Below, in pieces: positions 1-8,072 of a stretch of DNA of 11,826 nucleotides. Numbering within the stretch: position 1 is the stretch's first letter; every line of letters starts with the position of its first letter. Source of the stretch: CAYTSA01 sp964440345 (lineage in GTDB: Bacteria > Desulfobacterota > Desulfovibrionia > Desulfovibrionales > Desulfovibrionaceae); assembly GCA_964440345.1 (NCBI GenBank), contig CAYTSA010000107.1, forward strand, positions 1 to 11,826, in the 5' to 3' direction. The position numbers were made by a program, and so were the translations under genes. The notes under the pieces were generated by a model. It saw nothing but the letters and a program-made list of their open reading frames with translations, was not told the DNA's origin and did no database searches.

Positions 1-26
1 CCCTGACCTGTAGCCGGCTTGCTTGG

Positions 27-770
27 TCAGCGCTGGCCAGGCGGTGGATTTTGGACAGAACCGTCGCCCGCTTTCTCCACTATGGGTATGCATTGAATGC
101 ACTGCGCCCCGGCCTCGTCGCGCAGATACTCGTAAACACGCTGCGGGCTGTGCTGGTTGGCTGCGTGCACGGCGCAGAGGACGTTGTACTCCACCCCGCA
201 GCGCCGGGCCGCGTCCAGCCCCTGCATGACTCTCTGGTGGGTGGGCTCGCCGGCAGGGCCGCGCCGGTAGGCGTCGTGCAAGTCCGCCGGCCCGTCCAGC
301 CCCTGCATGACTCTCTGGTGGATGGGCTCGCCGGCAGGGCCGCGCCGGTAGGCGTTGTGCAGGTCAGCCGGCCCGTCCAAGCTGACGCCTAGCAAAACGC
401 TGTGTTTGGCAAACAAGTTGCACCAAGCGTCATCCAGCAATATCCCATTGGTCTGCACGCTGTTGTGTACAGTTTTGTCAGGCGGGCAATGCGCGGTCTG
501 CAAGGCAAATGCGCGGCGGTAAAACCCGCGGCCCATAAGCAGCGGTTCGCCGCCCTGCCAGATGAACAGGACTTCCGGGCCCGGGTGCGAGGCGAGATAC
601 TCGCGGACGTACAACTCCAACACGGCAGAAGACATGCGCGGCGGCTTCTGCGCCCGGCTGCTGTAATGAGCCAGCTTTGGCTTGTAAAAGCAGTATGCGC
701 AGTCCAGATTGCAGTCCGGGCCTGAAGGCTTGGCCATCAAGGTAAAAGAGGGCGCGCCGCCATTCCCCAT
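27..770 (-). pseudogene. Truncated anaerobic sulfatase-maturase-like radical SAM protein (anSME family), with internal duplication
   Basis: The 247-residue product starts like an anaerobic sulfatase-maturating enzyme, a cytosolic radical SAM protein that oxidises an active-site Cys or Ser of sulfatases to formylglycine. The radical SAM triad CNLDCAYC is complete (Cys20, Cys24, Cys27). WQGGEPLL and SVQTNG motifs follow, and CIPIVEK stands near the end. The start at 770 is supported by GGGAG about 8-9 bases upstream. Two defects are visible. Residues 131-157 are repeated as 158-184 by an 81-bp tandem duplication. The frame ends at 27-29, whereas family members usually run to roughly 400 residues with a Cys-rich C-terminal SPASM domain for two auxiliary FeS clusters, absent here. 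The strand CIQCIPIVE usually has Phe at both Cys positions (from memory of the family). It lies 28 bases after treY and could be its read-through partner. Only 26 bases remain beyond the stop, so I cannot tell nonsense mutation, frameshift or sequencing error apart. Confidence 0.65.
212..373. repeat. 81-bp in-frame tandem duplication (two copies)
   Basis: Copy 1 is 212-292 and copy 2 is 293-373. The next bases (from 374) begin the unit again with CGTCCA. By eye 77 of 81 positions agree; the four differences include two that change the protein (Asn/Asp and Ile/Thr). The unit is 27 codons and keeps the frame of the radical SAM gene on the minus strand, so LDGPADLH(N/D)AYRRGP occurs twice in the product. 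Confidence 0.95.
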
Positions 771-798
771 TACGTTTTCTCCCGCGCCGCGTTCCGGC

Positions 799-3630
799 TC
801 AGGCGTCCCAGCCCCCGGCGTCCACCAGCACGGCTACGGGGAAAGCGTCCAGCACGCCGCGAATTTCCAGTGAAGGTCCGTCCTTGTCCACAGCAGCCGC
901 AGTCTCGCCGGTGCAGATATTGACCAGCGAATCCTGGCTATTCTCCGGCAGCGTTACGTACGTCTCCGCCCACAGGCCGCCTGTGGGCCATTCTTCGTAG
1001 GGCAGCTGGGCAGTAAACCGGGGAATCACGGTCAGGCACATCTCTGTGTCCAGCCGGCGGACAAAGCCAAACAGGTGTTCCGCCAGGCGGCCGCTGAACT
1101 GCAACGGCTGGTAGGACCCGCGCATGAACAGGTGTGGACGCTGGTTGCGGGCCGCCAGGCATGCATGGATGAGATACAGCTTCACCAGGCCGTCTTCTGG
1201 CTGAGCCAGCATATCGGCCAGCAACGAGGCGCGGTCGGTAGCCATGCGTGTCTTTAGGCTAGCAAGCTTTTTCTCCAGGGCCGCGAAATCCACAGGCCGC
1301 CGGTTGTCCGGGTCCACAAAGGAGAGGTCCCAGCCCTCTGCGCCCTGGTACAGGTCCGGCACTCCCGGCGCGGTGAGCTTCACGGCAGTCTGGGCAAGGG
1401 AGTTGACCATGCCCAGCCGGGACAGCCGCCGGGCAAAGGGCAGGAACTCCTTCATGAACGCTGTGTTGGGTTTAAGCAGTACGGAGGCAAACATCAAATA
1501 AGCCTTCTCGTACACCTCGTCTGGCGAAATCCAGGCCGAGTTCTCCTTGCCTTCGCGTACAGCCTTCACCAGATACTCCTTCAGCCTATCCTCGAACCCG
1601 TGCATCTCTTTTTCAGTCAGGGGCCAGGAGCCAAGCATGGCCTGATAGAGAAAATACTCGTCGTTGCGGTCCGGCCCGTATTTGTCCCCAAGCTTGGTCT
1701 TGCGCCGTGAATTTAACCGGCTCCAGCGTTTGAGCGCAGCCGCCCACTCGTCCGGCAGCTCGGAGAGCGCGGCCAGCCGCATGCGCGCGTCCTCGCCCCG
1801 CTTGGCGTCGTGGGTGGCCGTGGCGTTCATGTCCTGGGGCCAGTTCTTGGCCCTTTCAGCCACAAACTCGTGGAACTGGGCGTCCGTGACGCCGAAACGG
1901 TCCGGCTCGCCGCCGACCTCGTTCAGGCACAGCAAGCGATTGTACACATAGAATGCTGTGTCCTCCAAACCCTTGGCCATCAGCGGCCCGGTAACCTGCT
2001 GAAAGCGCATGACAAAATATATCCACTTGCGGCGGTCCTCTTCGCTTATGCGCTCGTCAAACTCCAGGAGCAGAAACCGCTCCATGAAATCCAGCTCCAG
2101 CCGCAGGTCCGGCTGTTTTTTGCGAGCGCTGCGAATGGCCTTGCGGATGTAGCCCAGGTCTGCAGGCCGGAAGGCGTCGTTGGAAATGTATGTCCGGTAG
2201 ATGGAAAAATGGACAAGGAGCTCGGTGATGGCTTTTTTCAAGGCGCTGAAGGTAATGTCAAAGCCATGCCGGTCGCGGGAAGAGACCATGTTCACCAACC
2301 GGGCCATGTTGTCCACGTCCCCGCCCATGTGCCCGCGGATGATAAGCTCTTTTTTCCGGGCTGTTATTGCCGCCAGACTGCGGCGCATGGATGAAAAGTC
2401 CGTGTATATGCGCGAGAAGCGCTTCTCGTTGTCAAGATTCACGAAAAGCCCAGCCGCACGATTCATGAAATCATAGCCAGTGGAGCCCTGAATGGGCCAA
2501 AAACTGGGCAGCGGCTCGTCGCCAGTGAGGATTTTCTCAACCACCAGATACGTTTCTGGAGCGTTGTCACGCAGCCGCCGCAAATAGGCGGAAGGGTCGA
2601 ACAGGCCGTCAATGTGGTCCACCCTCAGTCCGGAGAACCGTCCCTCCTGTGTCATTTCCAGAATTTTGGCGTGGGTGGCGTCAAAGACCTGCTCCTCGTC
2701 CACCCGCAGGGAAATGAGATCATTTACGGAAAAAAAGCGGCGGTAGTTGATCTCCTCTCCAGCCACCTTCCAAAAAGAAAGCCTGAAGTTTTGCTCCCCC
2801 AATAGCTTGTCCAGCAGGTCCCAGCGCTCTGGGCCGGGCTCGTCCGCCTGGGTGTTTACAGGCTTGCCGTTAAAAGCGAGCAAGTTGGCTTCCACGTGTT
2901 TGCGCACCGCGTCGCTGTCCCGAGACAGCTCGTAGAGCATCCGCTTGATGAAGTATATCTGGTCGTAGCGCTCAGAATCCGGGTCCTCGGCGCCCAGCAT
3001 CTTCACATTGTATAAAATGCCCATGAGCTTGATGTAGTCTGGATGGTCTCGGCCGAGCTTCTGGCGCAAAGGCTCAAGATTGTGCGTCAGGACGGCGGCG
3101 TAGGAGTCTATGCGGATGGGCAGCCGCAGTTCATAGTAGCGCACGGAAAAGCCGTCAGCGCCGAATTCCAGGGATATCTCACCGTTCTCCAAGGTGCGGC
3201 CGTAAAAAGAGCCCAGAAACGGGGCGAGCATGCGGCCCTTCATGGATTCGTAGGGATGGTCCCAGTCAATGTCGAAAAATGAATAATATCGGGAAGCTTC
3301 ACCGTTTTCCAGCACATCCACCAGCATGCGGTTCTCGCCGGATACCGCCATGTGGTTGGGCACTATGTCCTGCACCCAGCCCAGGCCGGCTTGTCTTGCC
3401 GCGCCGGAAAGCTCTTTGAATCCTTCCTCTCCCCCCAGCTCCGGGTTGATGACCTGATGGTCGCACACGTCGTAGCCGTGGCTGGAGCCGGGCCGGGCCT
3501 TGAAAATGGGCGAGGCGTAGATGTGGCTGACGCCAAGCTCTTTGAGATAGTGCAGCACGTTGCTGCAGGCCGCAAAGTCAAACTGGGGGCTGATTTGCAG
3601 CCGATACGTCGCCAGCGGGGTTGCATTCAT
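799..3630 (-). CDS. treY: Malto-oligosyltrehalose synthase TreY (GH13)
   Basis: TreY (EC 5.4.99.15) rearranges the terminal alpha-1,4 bond at the reducing end of maltodextrins into an alpha,alpha-1,1 bond, making maltooligosyl-trehalose in the cytoplasm for TreZ. The 943-residue product opens with TYRLQISPQFDF and has the family block YASPIFKARPGSSHGYDV near residue 50, followed by DIVPNHMAV. The GH13 catalytic residues are visible: nucleophile Asp338 in GLRVDHIDG, acid/base Glu365 in LVVEKILTG, and Asp608 in ATHDAKRGEDAR. The C-terminal part has TAPGVPDLYQGAE and DPDNRRPVDF, typical of TreY. I chose the ATG at 3630 over one 14 codons upstream because it overlaps the preceding stop as ATGA and has AGGTGA (3643-3638) seven bases before it. 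It is the third gene of the operon, and its length fits the longer TreY proteins. No defect is seen. Confidence 0.96.
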   Translation of the reverse strand: MNATPLATYRLQISPQFDFAACSNVLHYLKELGVSHIYASPIFKARPGSSHGYDVCDHQVINPELGGEEGFKELSGAARQAGLGWVQDIVPNHMAVSGENRMLVDVLENGEASRYYSFFDIDWDHPYESMKGRMLAPFLGSFYGRTLENGEISLEFGADGFSVRYYELRLPIRIDSYAAVLTHNLEPLRQKLGRDHPDYIKLMGILYNVKMLGAEDPDSERYDQIYFIKRMLYELSRDSDAVRKHVEANLLAFNGKPVNTQADEPGPERWDLLDKLLGEQNFRLSFWKVAGEEINYRRFFSVNDLISLRVDEEQVFDATHAKILEMTQEGRFSGLRVDHIDGLFDPSAYLRRLRDNAPETYLVVEKILTGDEPLPSFWPIQGSTGYDFMNRAAGLFVNLDNEKRFSRIYTDFSSMRRSLAAITARKKELIIRGHMGGDVDNMARLVNMVSSRDRHGFDITFSALKKAITELLVHFSIYRTYISNDAFRPADLGYIRKAIRSARKKQPDLRLELDFMERFLLLEFDERISEEDRRKWIYFVMRFQQVTGPLMAKGLEDTAFYVYNRLLCLNEVGGEPDRFGVTDAQFHEFVAERAKNWPQDMNATATHDAKRGEDARMRLAALSELPDEWAAALKRWSRLNSRRKTKLGDKYGPDRNDEYFLYQAMLGSWPLTEKEMHGFEDRLKEYLVKAVREGKENSAWISPDEVYEKAYLMFASVLLKPNTAFMKEFLPFARRLSRLGMVNSLAQTAVKLTAPGVPDLYQGAEGWDLSFVDPDNRRPVDFAALEKKLASLKTRMATDRASLLADMLAQPEDGLVKLYLIHACLAARNQRPHLFMRGSYQPLQFSGRLAEHLFGFVRRLDTEMCLTVIPRFTAQLPYEEWPTGGLWAETYVTLPENSQDSLVNICTGETAAAVDKDGPSLEIRGVLDAFPVAVLVDAGGWDA

Positions 3631-6050
3631 GGCATTTTCACCTTCAGAAAGTCCGCCAAACGGCCGCAACATTCCAACCGGGAGGCGGCTTCCACGTCGC
3701 CGTTGTCAGCCTTTTGGCGCCACTGTAGCAGCTCATTGCGCGAAAGGCTGAAGAATATGTTCTGCGCCCGCCACAGATGCAGGCCCAAGGGGAGCATGCG
3801 CAAATGATCCATGGCCTGGCACAGATTTGAGAGCATCTCATTGTCTTCTGGATTCTTCTGCAGCTCGTCCATGCGCGCGTTCACCCACTCTGCAGCAAGA
3901 TACCCCAGCATGCCTCGCTCCAAATCCAGATTCCACTTGTTGGCTTCTTCAATGCAGTGCCGCAGTTTCTCCGGTTCTATGCGCTCCTGGCTGAAAAGCC
4001 GCTTCAGGTCTGTGTTCACCACGTAGGCGGCGGCGTCCAGAAAATGGTGTGGCAAAGGGATGTTCAGCCATTCCAGAAAATTAAGTATTGGATAGTTGCG
4101 GTCGTAGATGTCTCGGTAGGAGGCTTCGGCCTGCTCATAGGCGGAGGTAAGCACCTTGTCCACCACCCGCCGCTGGGCGTCGCGGAACAAATGCCAGATG
4201 GAATACGTATGCTTGCCGAAGAAATCGTCCATCCGGCGCACAGCCTCAGTGATGTCGCCTCGTTCGAAGGCCTGGCCCAGCACCTGCTCCATTTCGCGGT
4301 ACGATTCCAGGTCTTGAAAAAAGGTCACTCCGCAGGTCAGGTTGTGGTCCCCGTAGTGGATAACTGCGAACTGGATGGTTGCAGACTCCCGGGTGAGCAA
4401 GGAGACAATGCGGGCCTTGCCCGTGGCCAGGCCGGCCACGCCGGCGAGCTCCTTGTGGTATATCTCCCTGGTCACCTCAAACGAGGCCACGTCCCAGTCG
4501 TCAGGATCGTCAGAAAAGTATGTTGTCACCGCATAATGAGCGGCCACCCGCAGCAAATCCACCCGGGCCGGCTTGGCAAAGCGTTCAAACACCTCTTTGC
4601 CGTTTGTGAATACGTTCGAAGGCGCCTCTTCCAGCATGGCGGCGTATTTTTTTTCCAGAAACTGCCCGGAGAGCTCTTCAGCCAGCTGGATGGCGCGCAC
4701 CGCGTACTGGATGATCTGTACAGTCTCAATGCCTGAAACCTCATCAAAAAACCAGCCGCACGACGTGAATATTAACTGTGCAAAACGCTGCATCTCCAGC
4801 AGCTTCACCGGCGTGGTCAAGTCGTCCGCAGGGGCCTTGGCCGCCCGGTGCTTTTTCAAAAAACCGGCCACGGACTCGGCCGAGCGGTCCATAATGACAT
4901 GGATGTACTCGTCCCGGGCCTTCCAGGGATCGGCAAAGTACGCCTCCCCTTTGGCTTCGTAGATGTCCGCGCATTGGCTGGAAAGCCAGTTCATGGCCTC
5001 GCGCAGGGGCTTGCGCCACTCCTGGGTCCAGCCCGACTTCATGCCGGAGTTGCAGCCGCAGGCTTCACGCCAGCGCTCCACCCCGTGGATGCAGCTCCAG
5101 GAGGAATTATCGTGTATTTGCACCTCAAAGGCTGGCGGGTTCGCGGCCAGGTAGGCGCCGTAATTGGTCAACGTTACAGCGCTGTCTTCCTCGATGAGCC
5201 GCAGCGCCCAGGAAAGGGCCATTTCCCCGTGCTTGTGATGGTGGCCGTAGGTTTCGCCGTCAGTGGCCACGTGCACCAGTTGGGGCCAGTCCCGGCCATC
5301 GTCGGTGAACGCTTGCATCAGCCGGCCCTTGAAGGCTTCGCCGCTTGTGAGCAGGTCGGCAAAGGCCAGTTCCTGCGAGATGGGGCCGTCGTAGAAAAAC
5401 AGGACAATCTCCCGGCCAGAGGGCAAAGAACACAGATACGGGGCTGTTGGGTCCACGTTGCCGCCGGAAACATCACGCCATTCCTCTTCGCCGATACGCC
5501 GCGCCTGGGCGGCCTGGCGGGGCGCCAGGATGGTGTAGAGAATCCCGTTCTGGGCCAGAATGTCCAGTGTCCGCAGGTCCACGGCCGCCTCGGGCAGCCA
5601 CATGCCCTCCGGGTCGCGACCAAAGCGTTTGTAGAAGTCTTCCAAGCCCCACAAGACCTGAGTTCGCTTGTCCCGTTCGTTGGCCAGAGGCATGATCATA
5701 TGGTTGTAGACTTGGGCTATTGCCGCGCCGTGCCCCTGGAAAAGCGTGAGACTCTGCGCGTCAGCCTCCACAATGGCTTCGAGCATAACGGGCTGATGAC
5801 GCTGCATCCAGGAAAGCAGCGTGGGCCCAAAATTGAAACTTATCTTGGCATAATTGTTTACGATATCTTCAATACTTCCGCCATCGTCCAGTATGCGGGA
5901 GGCGGCGTTGGGTCCGTAGCATTCGGCGGCTATACGTTCGTTCCAGTCGTGGAACGGGTGTGCGGAATCCTGCAACTCCACTTCATCCAGCCAGGGATTC
6001 TCCCGCGGGGGCTGGTAAAAATGCCCATGAAAGCAGATGTATCTATTCAT
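3627..6050 (-). CDS. Glycoside hydrolase family 57-like protein with DUF3536 C-terminal region
   Basis: The 807-residue protein begins ICFHGHFYQPPRENPW and continues with HPFHDWNERIAAECYGPNAA, the signature of the GH57-like/DUF3536 family. The region VATDGETYGHHHKHGE (Glu266) fits the conserved GH57 block that carries the catalytic Glu; that assignment is by analogy. The second half, from about residue 400 on, is helical and lies where DUF3536 normally sits. GH57 includes alpha-amylases, 4-alpha-glucanotransferases and glycogen branching enzymes, so an alpha-glucan substrate is likely, but the exact reaction is not known. Position between treZ and treY, with ATGA overlaps on both sides, suggests it supplies or trims maltodextrins for trehalose synthesis (inference). 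The ATG at 6050 was chosen because it overlaps the treZ stop, the family homology starts there, and AGGAGA (6066-6061) precedes it by ten bases. No signal peptide is seen, so it is probably cytosolic. Confidence 0.92.
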   Translation of the reverse strand: MNRYICFHGHFYQPPRENPWLDEVELQDSAHPFHDWNERIAAECYGPNAASRILDDGGSIEDIVNNYAKISFNFGPTLLSWMQRHQPVMLEAIVEADAQSLTLFQGHGAAIAQVYNHMIMPLANERDKRTQVLWGLEDFYKRFGRDPEGMWLPEAAVDLRTLDILAQNGILYTILAPRQAAQARRIGEEEWRDVSGGNVDPTAPYLCSLPSGREIVLFFYDGPISQELAFADLLTSGEAFKGRLMQAFTDDGRDWPQLVHVATDGETYGHHHKHGEMALSWALRLIEEDSAVTLTNYGAYLAANPPAFEVQIHDNSSWSCIHGVERWREACGCNSGMKSGWTQEWRKPLREAMNWLSSQCADIYEAKGEAYFADPWKARDEYIHVIMDRSAESVAGFLKKHRAAKAPADDLTTPVKLLEMQRFAQLIFTSCGWFFDEVSGIETVQIIQYAVRAIQLAEELSGQFLEKKYAAMLEEAPSNVFTNGKEVFERFAKPARVDLLRVAAHYAVTTYFSDDPDDWDVASFEVTREIYHKELAGVAGLATGKARIVSLLTRESATIQFAVIHYGDHNLTCGVTFFQDLESYREMEQVLGQAFERGDITEAVRRMDDFFGKHTYSIWHLFRDAQRRVVDKVLTSAYEQAEASYRDIYDRNYPILNFLEWLNIPLPHHFLDAAAYVVNTDLKRLFSQERIEPEKLRHCIEEANKWNLDLERGMLGYLAAEWVNARMDELQKNPEDNEMLSNLCQAMDHLRMLPLGLHLWRAQNIFFSLSRNELLQWRQKADNGDVEAASRLECCGRLADFLKVKMP
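3638..3643 (-). promoter_or_regulatory. Ribosome binding site of treY
   Basis: AGGTGA on the minus strand, seven bases before the ATG at 3630 and inside the last codons of the GH57 gene. It favours this start over the in-frame ATG 14 codons upstream. Confidence 0.8.
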
Positions 6051-7903
6051 GATGCATTCTTCTCCTGTTGAGTAATCAATAGCGCTGTGCATGGCCCCGG
6101 CAGCCGTAAGGGGAACTTCGGTTCTGCGTCCATGGCGCCGTGTTCGGAACACAGCTCCGTGCGCCAGCCCAGGCCGCGGGGAACGAGCGCCGCCGGAAAC
6201 AAGGCTTTCTTCCTGCCCAGGTTTGCCAGCGCCAAAACCTGGCCATCCTCTGACCAACGGCGCATAAGCAGAGCCTTGCTTCCCTGCAATGCGGTGACTT
6301 CCACCCGGTTAAAGTCCTGTACCGCCAGGGCCGGGATATCCCGCCTGCGCTGCAGGCAGGCGGCGTACCACTGCAGCATGGCGGCATGCTGCGGCGCATC
6401 AAGCTTGCTCCAATCCAGCTGCGAGCGCCGGAAGGTCTCTTCTGCAGCCGGGTCCGGCGGTTCGCCGCGGAACCGAAACGATTTGAACTCCCGCTTGCGG
6501 CCCTTGCGCACCGCCTCCACCAATCCTTCATCCATGTGGCTGATAAAATACAAAAAGGGAGCTTCCTCTCCGTACTCTTCACCCATGAACAGCAGCGGCG
6601 TCAGCGGCGCCAGCAGCAGCAACCCGGCGGCCGCCCGAGCCATGGACTCGTCTGTCAGGGTAATAAACCGCTCGCCCAGCATGCGGTTGCCAGCCTGATC
6701 GTGGTTCTGGATGCAGGCCACGTGCTGACGGCCACGCATGAGGGCTGGCTCTGCGCCCTGGCTGCGGCGGCGAAAGGGCGAGTACTGGCCGGTGTAGCAG
6801 AAGCCTTTTTGCAATGCTGTGGCGATATGTTCTATGCTTCCAAAATCTTCGTAATATCCCCGTTTCTCCCCAGTAGCCAATGCATGTACGGCGTGGTGAA
6901 AATCATCGCTCCATACTCCGTCCATGCCCATGCCCCACTGGTCTGCCGGTAGACACAGCCGGGGGTCGTTCATGTCGTTTTCAGCTATCAGCAGCGGCTG
7001 CTTGCCATTGGCTTCGCCCCAACCAACCACAGCCAGAGACAGCCGGCGCAAAAAGGGCGAGGGCCGCTGGTCGTAGATGGCGTGCGTGGCGTCCAGCCGC
7101 AATCCGTCCACATGATACCGCTCCAGCCAGTGCAAGGCGTTGCCAATGAAAAATGCGTTCACCGGGTCGCTGTCCGGACCGTCAACGTTCACAGCCTCGC
7201 CCCAGGGCGTCTTGTAGCGGGAGGTAAAGTAGGGCCCGAAATCGCGCAGATAGTTCCCCTCCGGCCCCAGGTGGTTGTAGACCACGTCCAGAATCACAGC
7301 CAGGCCGCGCGCATGGCATCCGTCCACGAAGCGCTTGAACCCCCCGGGCCCTCCGTAGCAATGGGCCACTGAATAGGGATAGGTCCCGTCGTAGCCCCAG
7401 TTGCGGCCGCCGGGAAACTGGCACACGGGCATGACCTCCACATGGGTGACGCCCAATTCAGCCAGATGGTCCAGCCGCTCCAGGGCGGCGCCGAACGTTC
7501 CTTGCTCCGTAAAACAGCCTACGTGCAGCTCATACAGCACCATCTGCTCCGGGCCGGCCGGACAAAAGCCGGCGTCGGACCAGGCAAACCGGTCATGATC
7601 CACCAGCGCCGAAGGTCCGTGCACGTCCTGGGGCTGATAGTGCGAAGCAGGGTCCGCCCGCCGGGTTTCGCCGTCCAGTACATACTGGTACAGCGCCCCG
7701 GCCTCCAGCCCTTCCACCTCCGCCGTCCAGAAGCCCTGCCCAGACGGACGCATATCCACCGTGCGCTCCAGCTCAGCCAACTCCAGGGACAGCGTCTTCA
7801 CCCTGGGCGCCCACACCGTAAAAGCCCACGCTGAAGAGCTGATCCGTCGGTGTCCCACAGGAAGCTGCATAATCGAATGATGGGTGTCGCTTCTGTTTTT
7901 CAT
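6047..7903 (-). CDS. treZ: Malto-oligosyltrehalose trehalohydrolase TreZ (CBM48-GH13)
   Basis: TreZ (EC 3.2.1.141) hydrolyses the alpha-1,4 bond next to the trehalosyl end made by TreY and frees trehalose, a compatible solute. Of 618 residues, about the first 105 form a CBM48-like beta domain (FTVWAPRVKTLSLEL). The GH13 barrel follows with YELHVGCFTEQGTF, GVTHVEVMPV, NWGYDGTYPYSV and DVVYNHLGPEGNY. Catalytic residues are nucleophile Asp271 in DGLRLDATHAI, acid/base Glu308 in LIAENDMNDPR, and Asp402 in QNHDQAGNR. FMGEEYGEEAPF near residue 450 is also typical. It is the first gene of the operon and its stop overlaps the next start as ATGA. The start is less sure: neither the ATG at 7903 nor the in-frame ATG at 7870 (MQLPVGHR, where family similarity begins) has a convincing Shine-Dalgarno sequence. 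Confidence 0.95.
   Translation of the reverse strand: MKNRSDTHHSIMQLPVGHRRISSSAWAFTVWAPRVKTLSLELAELERTVDMRPSGQGFWTAEVEGLEAGALYQYVLDGETRRADPASHYQPQDVHGPSALVDHDRFAWSDAGFCPAGPEQMVLYELHVGCFTEQGTFGAALERLDHLAELGVTHVEVMPVCQFPGGRNWGYDGTYPYSVAHCYGGPGGFKRFVDGCHARGLAVILDVVYNHLGPEGNYLRDFGPYFTSRYKTPWGEAVNVDGPDSDPVNAFFIGNALHWLERYHVDGLRLDATHAIYDQRPSPFLRRLSLAVVGWGEANGKQPLLIAENDMNDPRLCLPADQWGMGMDGVWSDDFHHAVHALATGEKRGYYEDFGSIEHIATALQKGFCYTGQYSPFRRRSQGAEPALMRGRQHVACIQNHDQAGNRMLGERFITLTDESMARAAAGLLLLAPLTPLLFMGEEYGEEAPFLYFISHMDEGLVEAVRKGRKREFKSFRFRGEPPDPAAEETFRRSQLDWSKLDAPQHAAMLQWYAACLQRRRDIPALAVQDFNRVEVTALQGSKALLMRRWSEDGQVLALANLGRKKALFPAALVPRGLGWRTELCSEHGAMDAEPKFPLRLPGPCTALLITQQEKNAS
6061..6066 (-). promoter_or_regulatory. 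Ribosome binding site of the GH57 gene
   Basis: AGGAGA on the minus strand, ten bases before the ATG at 6050 and inside the end of treZ. It decides the start of the GH57 gene against a much longer upstream open frame and supports translational coupling. Confidence 0.8.
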
Positions 7904-7994
7904 ACTTAAGGTCGTACCAAGAATGACGTCCCGCGTCCAATCTCAGAGAAAGATAGTCTCGTTTCGTTGCTTTTTTCATGAAAATGACATACCT

Positions 7995-8025
7995 TTTATA
8001 TTGTGTAAGGTAGTCGTAATTTCAA
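7995..8025 (-). promoter_or_regulatory. Candidate sigma-70 promoter of the tre operon
   Basis: On the minus strand TTGAAA (8025-8020) is followed after 19 bases by TATAAA (8000-7995). Each box is close to consensus but the spacing is wider than ideal. The predicted start of transcription would lie near 7988, leaving a leader of about 85 bases before treZ. The whole 169-bp gap 7904-8072 is shared with the divergent cheV promoter. For cheV I see only a weak plus-strand -10 candidate, TATATT at 7997-8002, with no good -35 box. Confidence 0.3.
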
Positions 8026-8033
8026 GCAGTTGA

Positions 8034-8051
8034 CCGCGGACAAAATCGCGG
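8034..8051. other. Inverted repeat in the cheV leader
   Basis: CCGCG (8034-8038) and CGCGG (8047-8051) can pair around an eight-base loop, 21 bases before the cheV start and just upstream of its G-rich ribosome binding site (GGGGGGGAA, 8061-8069). It could be a small mRNA hairpin or a protein site; no function is implied. Confidence 0.3.
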
Positions 8052-8072
8052 GCCAACAGCGGGGGGGAACGG

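Noticed and set aside
212..373. Tandem repeat considered as a CRISPR or minisatellite
   Set aside because: Only two copies with no spacers, and the unit keeps the reading frame of the radical SAM gene; it is a coding duplication.
4848..6071. Long open frame (407 codons) on the plus strand opposite the GH57 gene
   Set aside because: It lies antisense to a clear GH57/DUF3536 gene, has no recognisable motifs and is explained by high GC in the opposite frame.
7773..7979. Short minus-strand frame (68 codons) starting MKKATKRDYLS upstream of treZ
   Set aside because: It runs into treZ in another frame, lacks a clear ribosome binding site, and shows no family likeness. A tiny leader peptide cannot be fully excluded.
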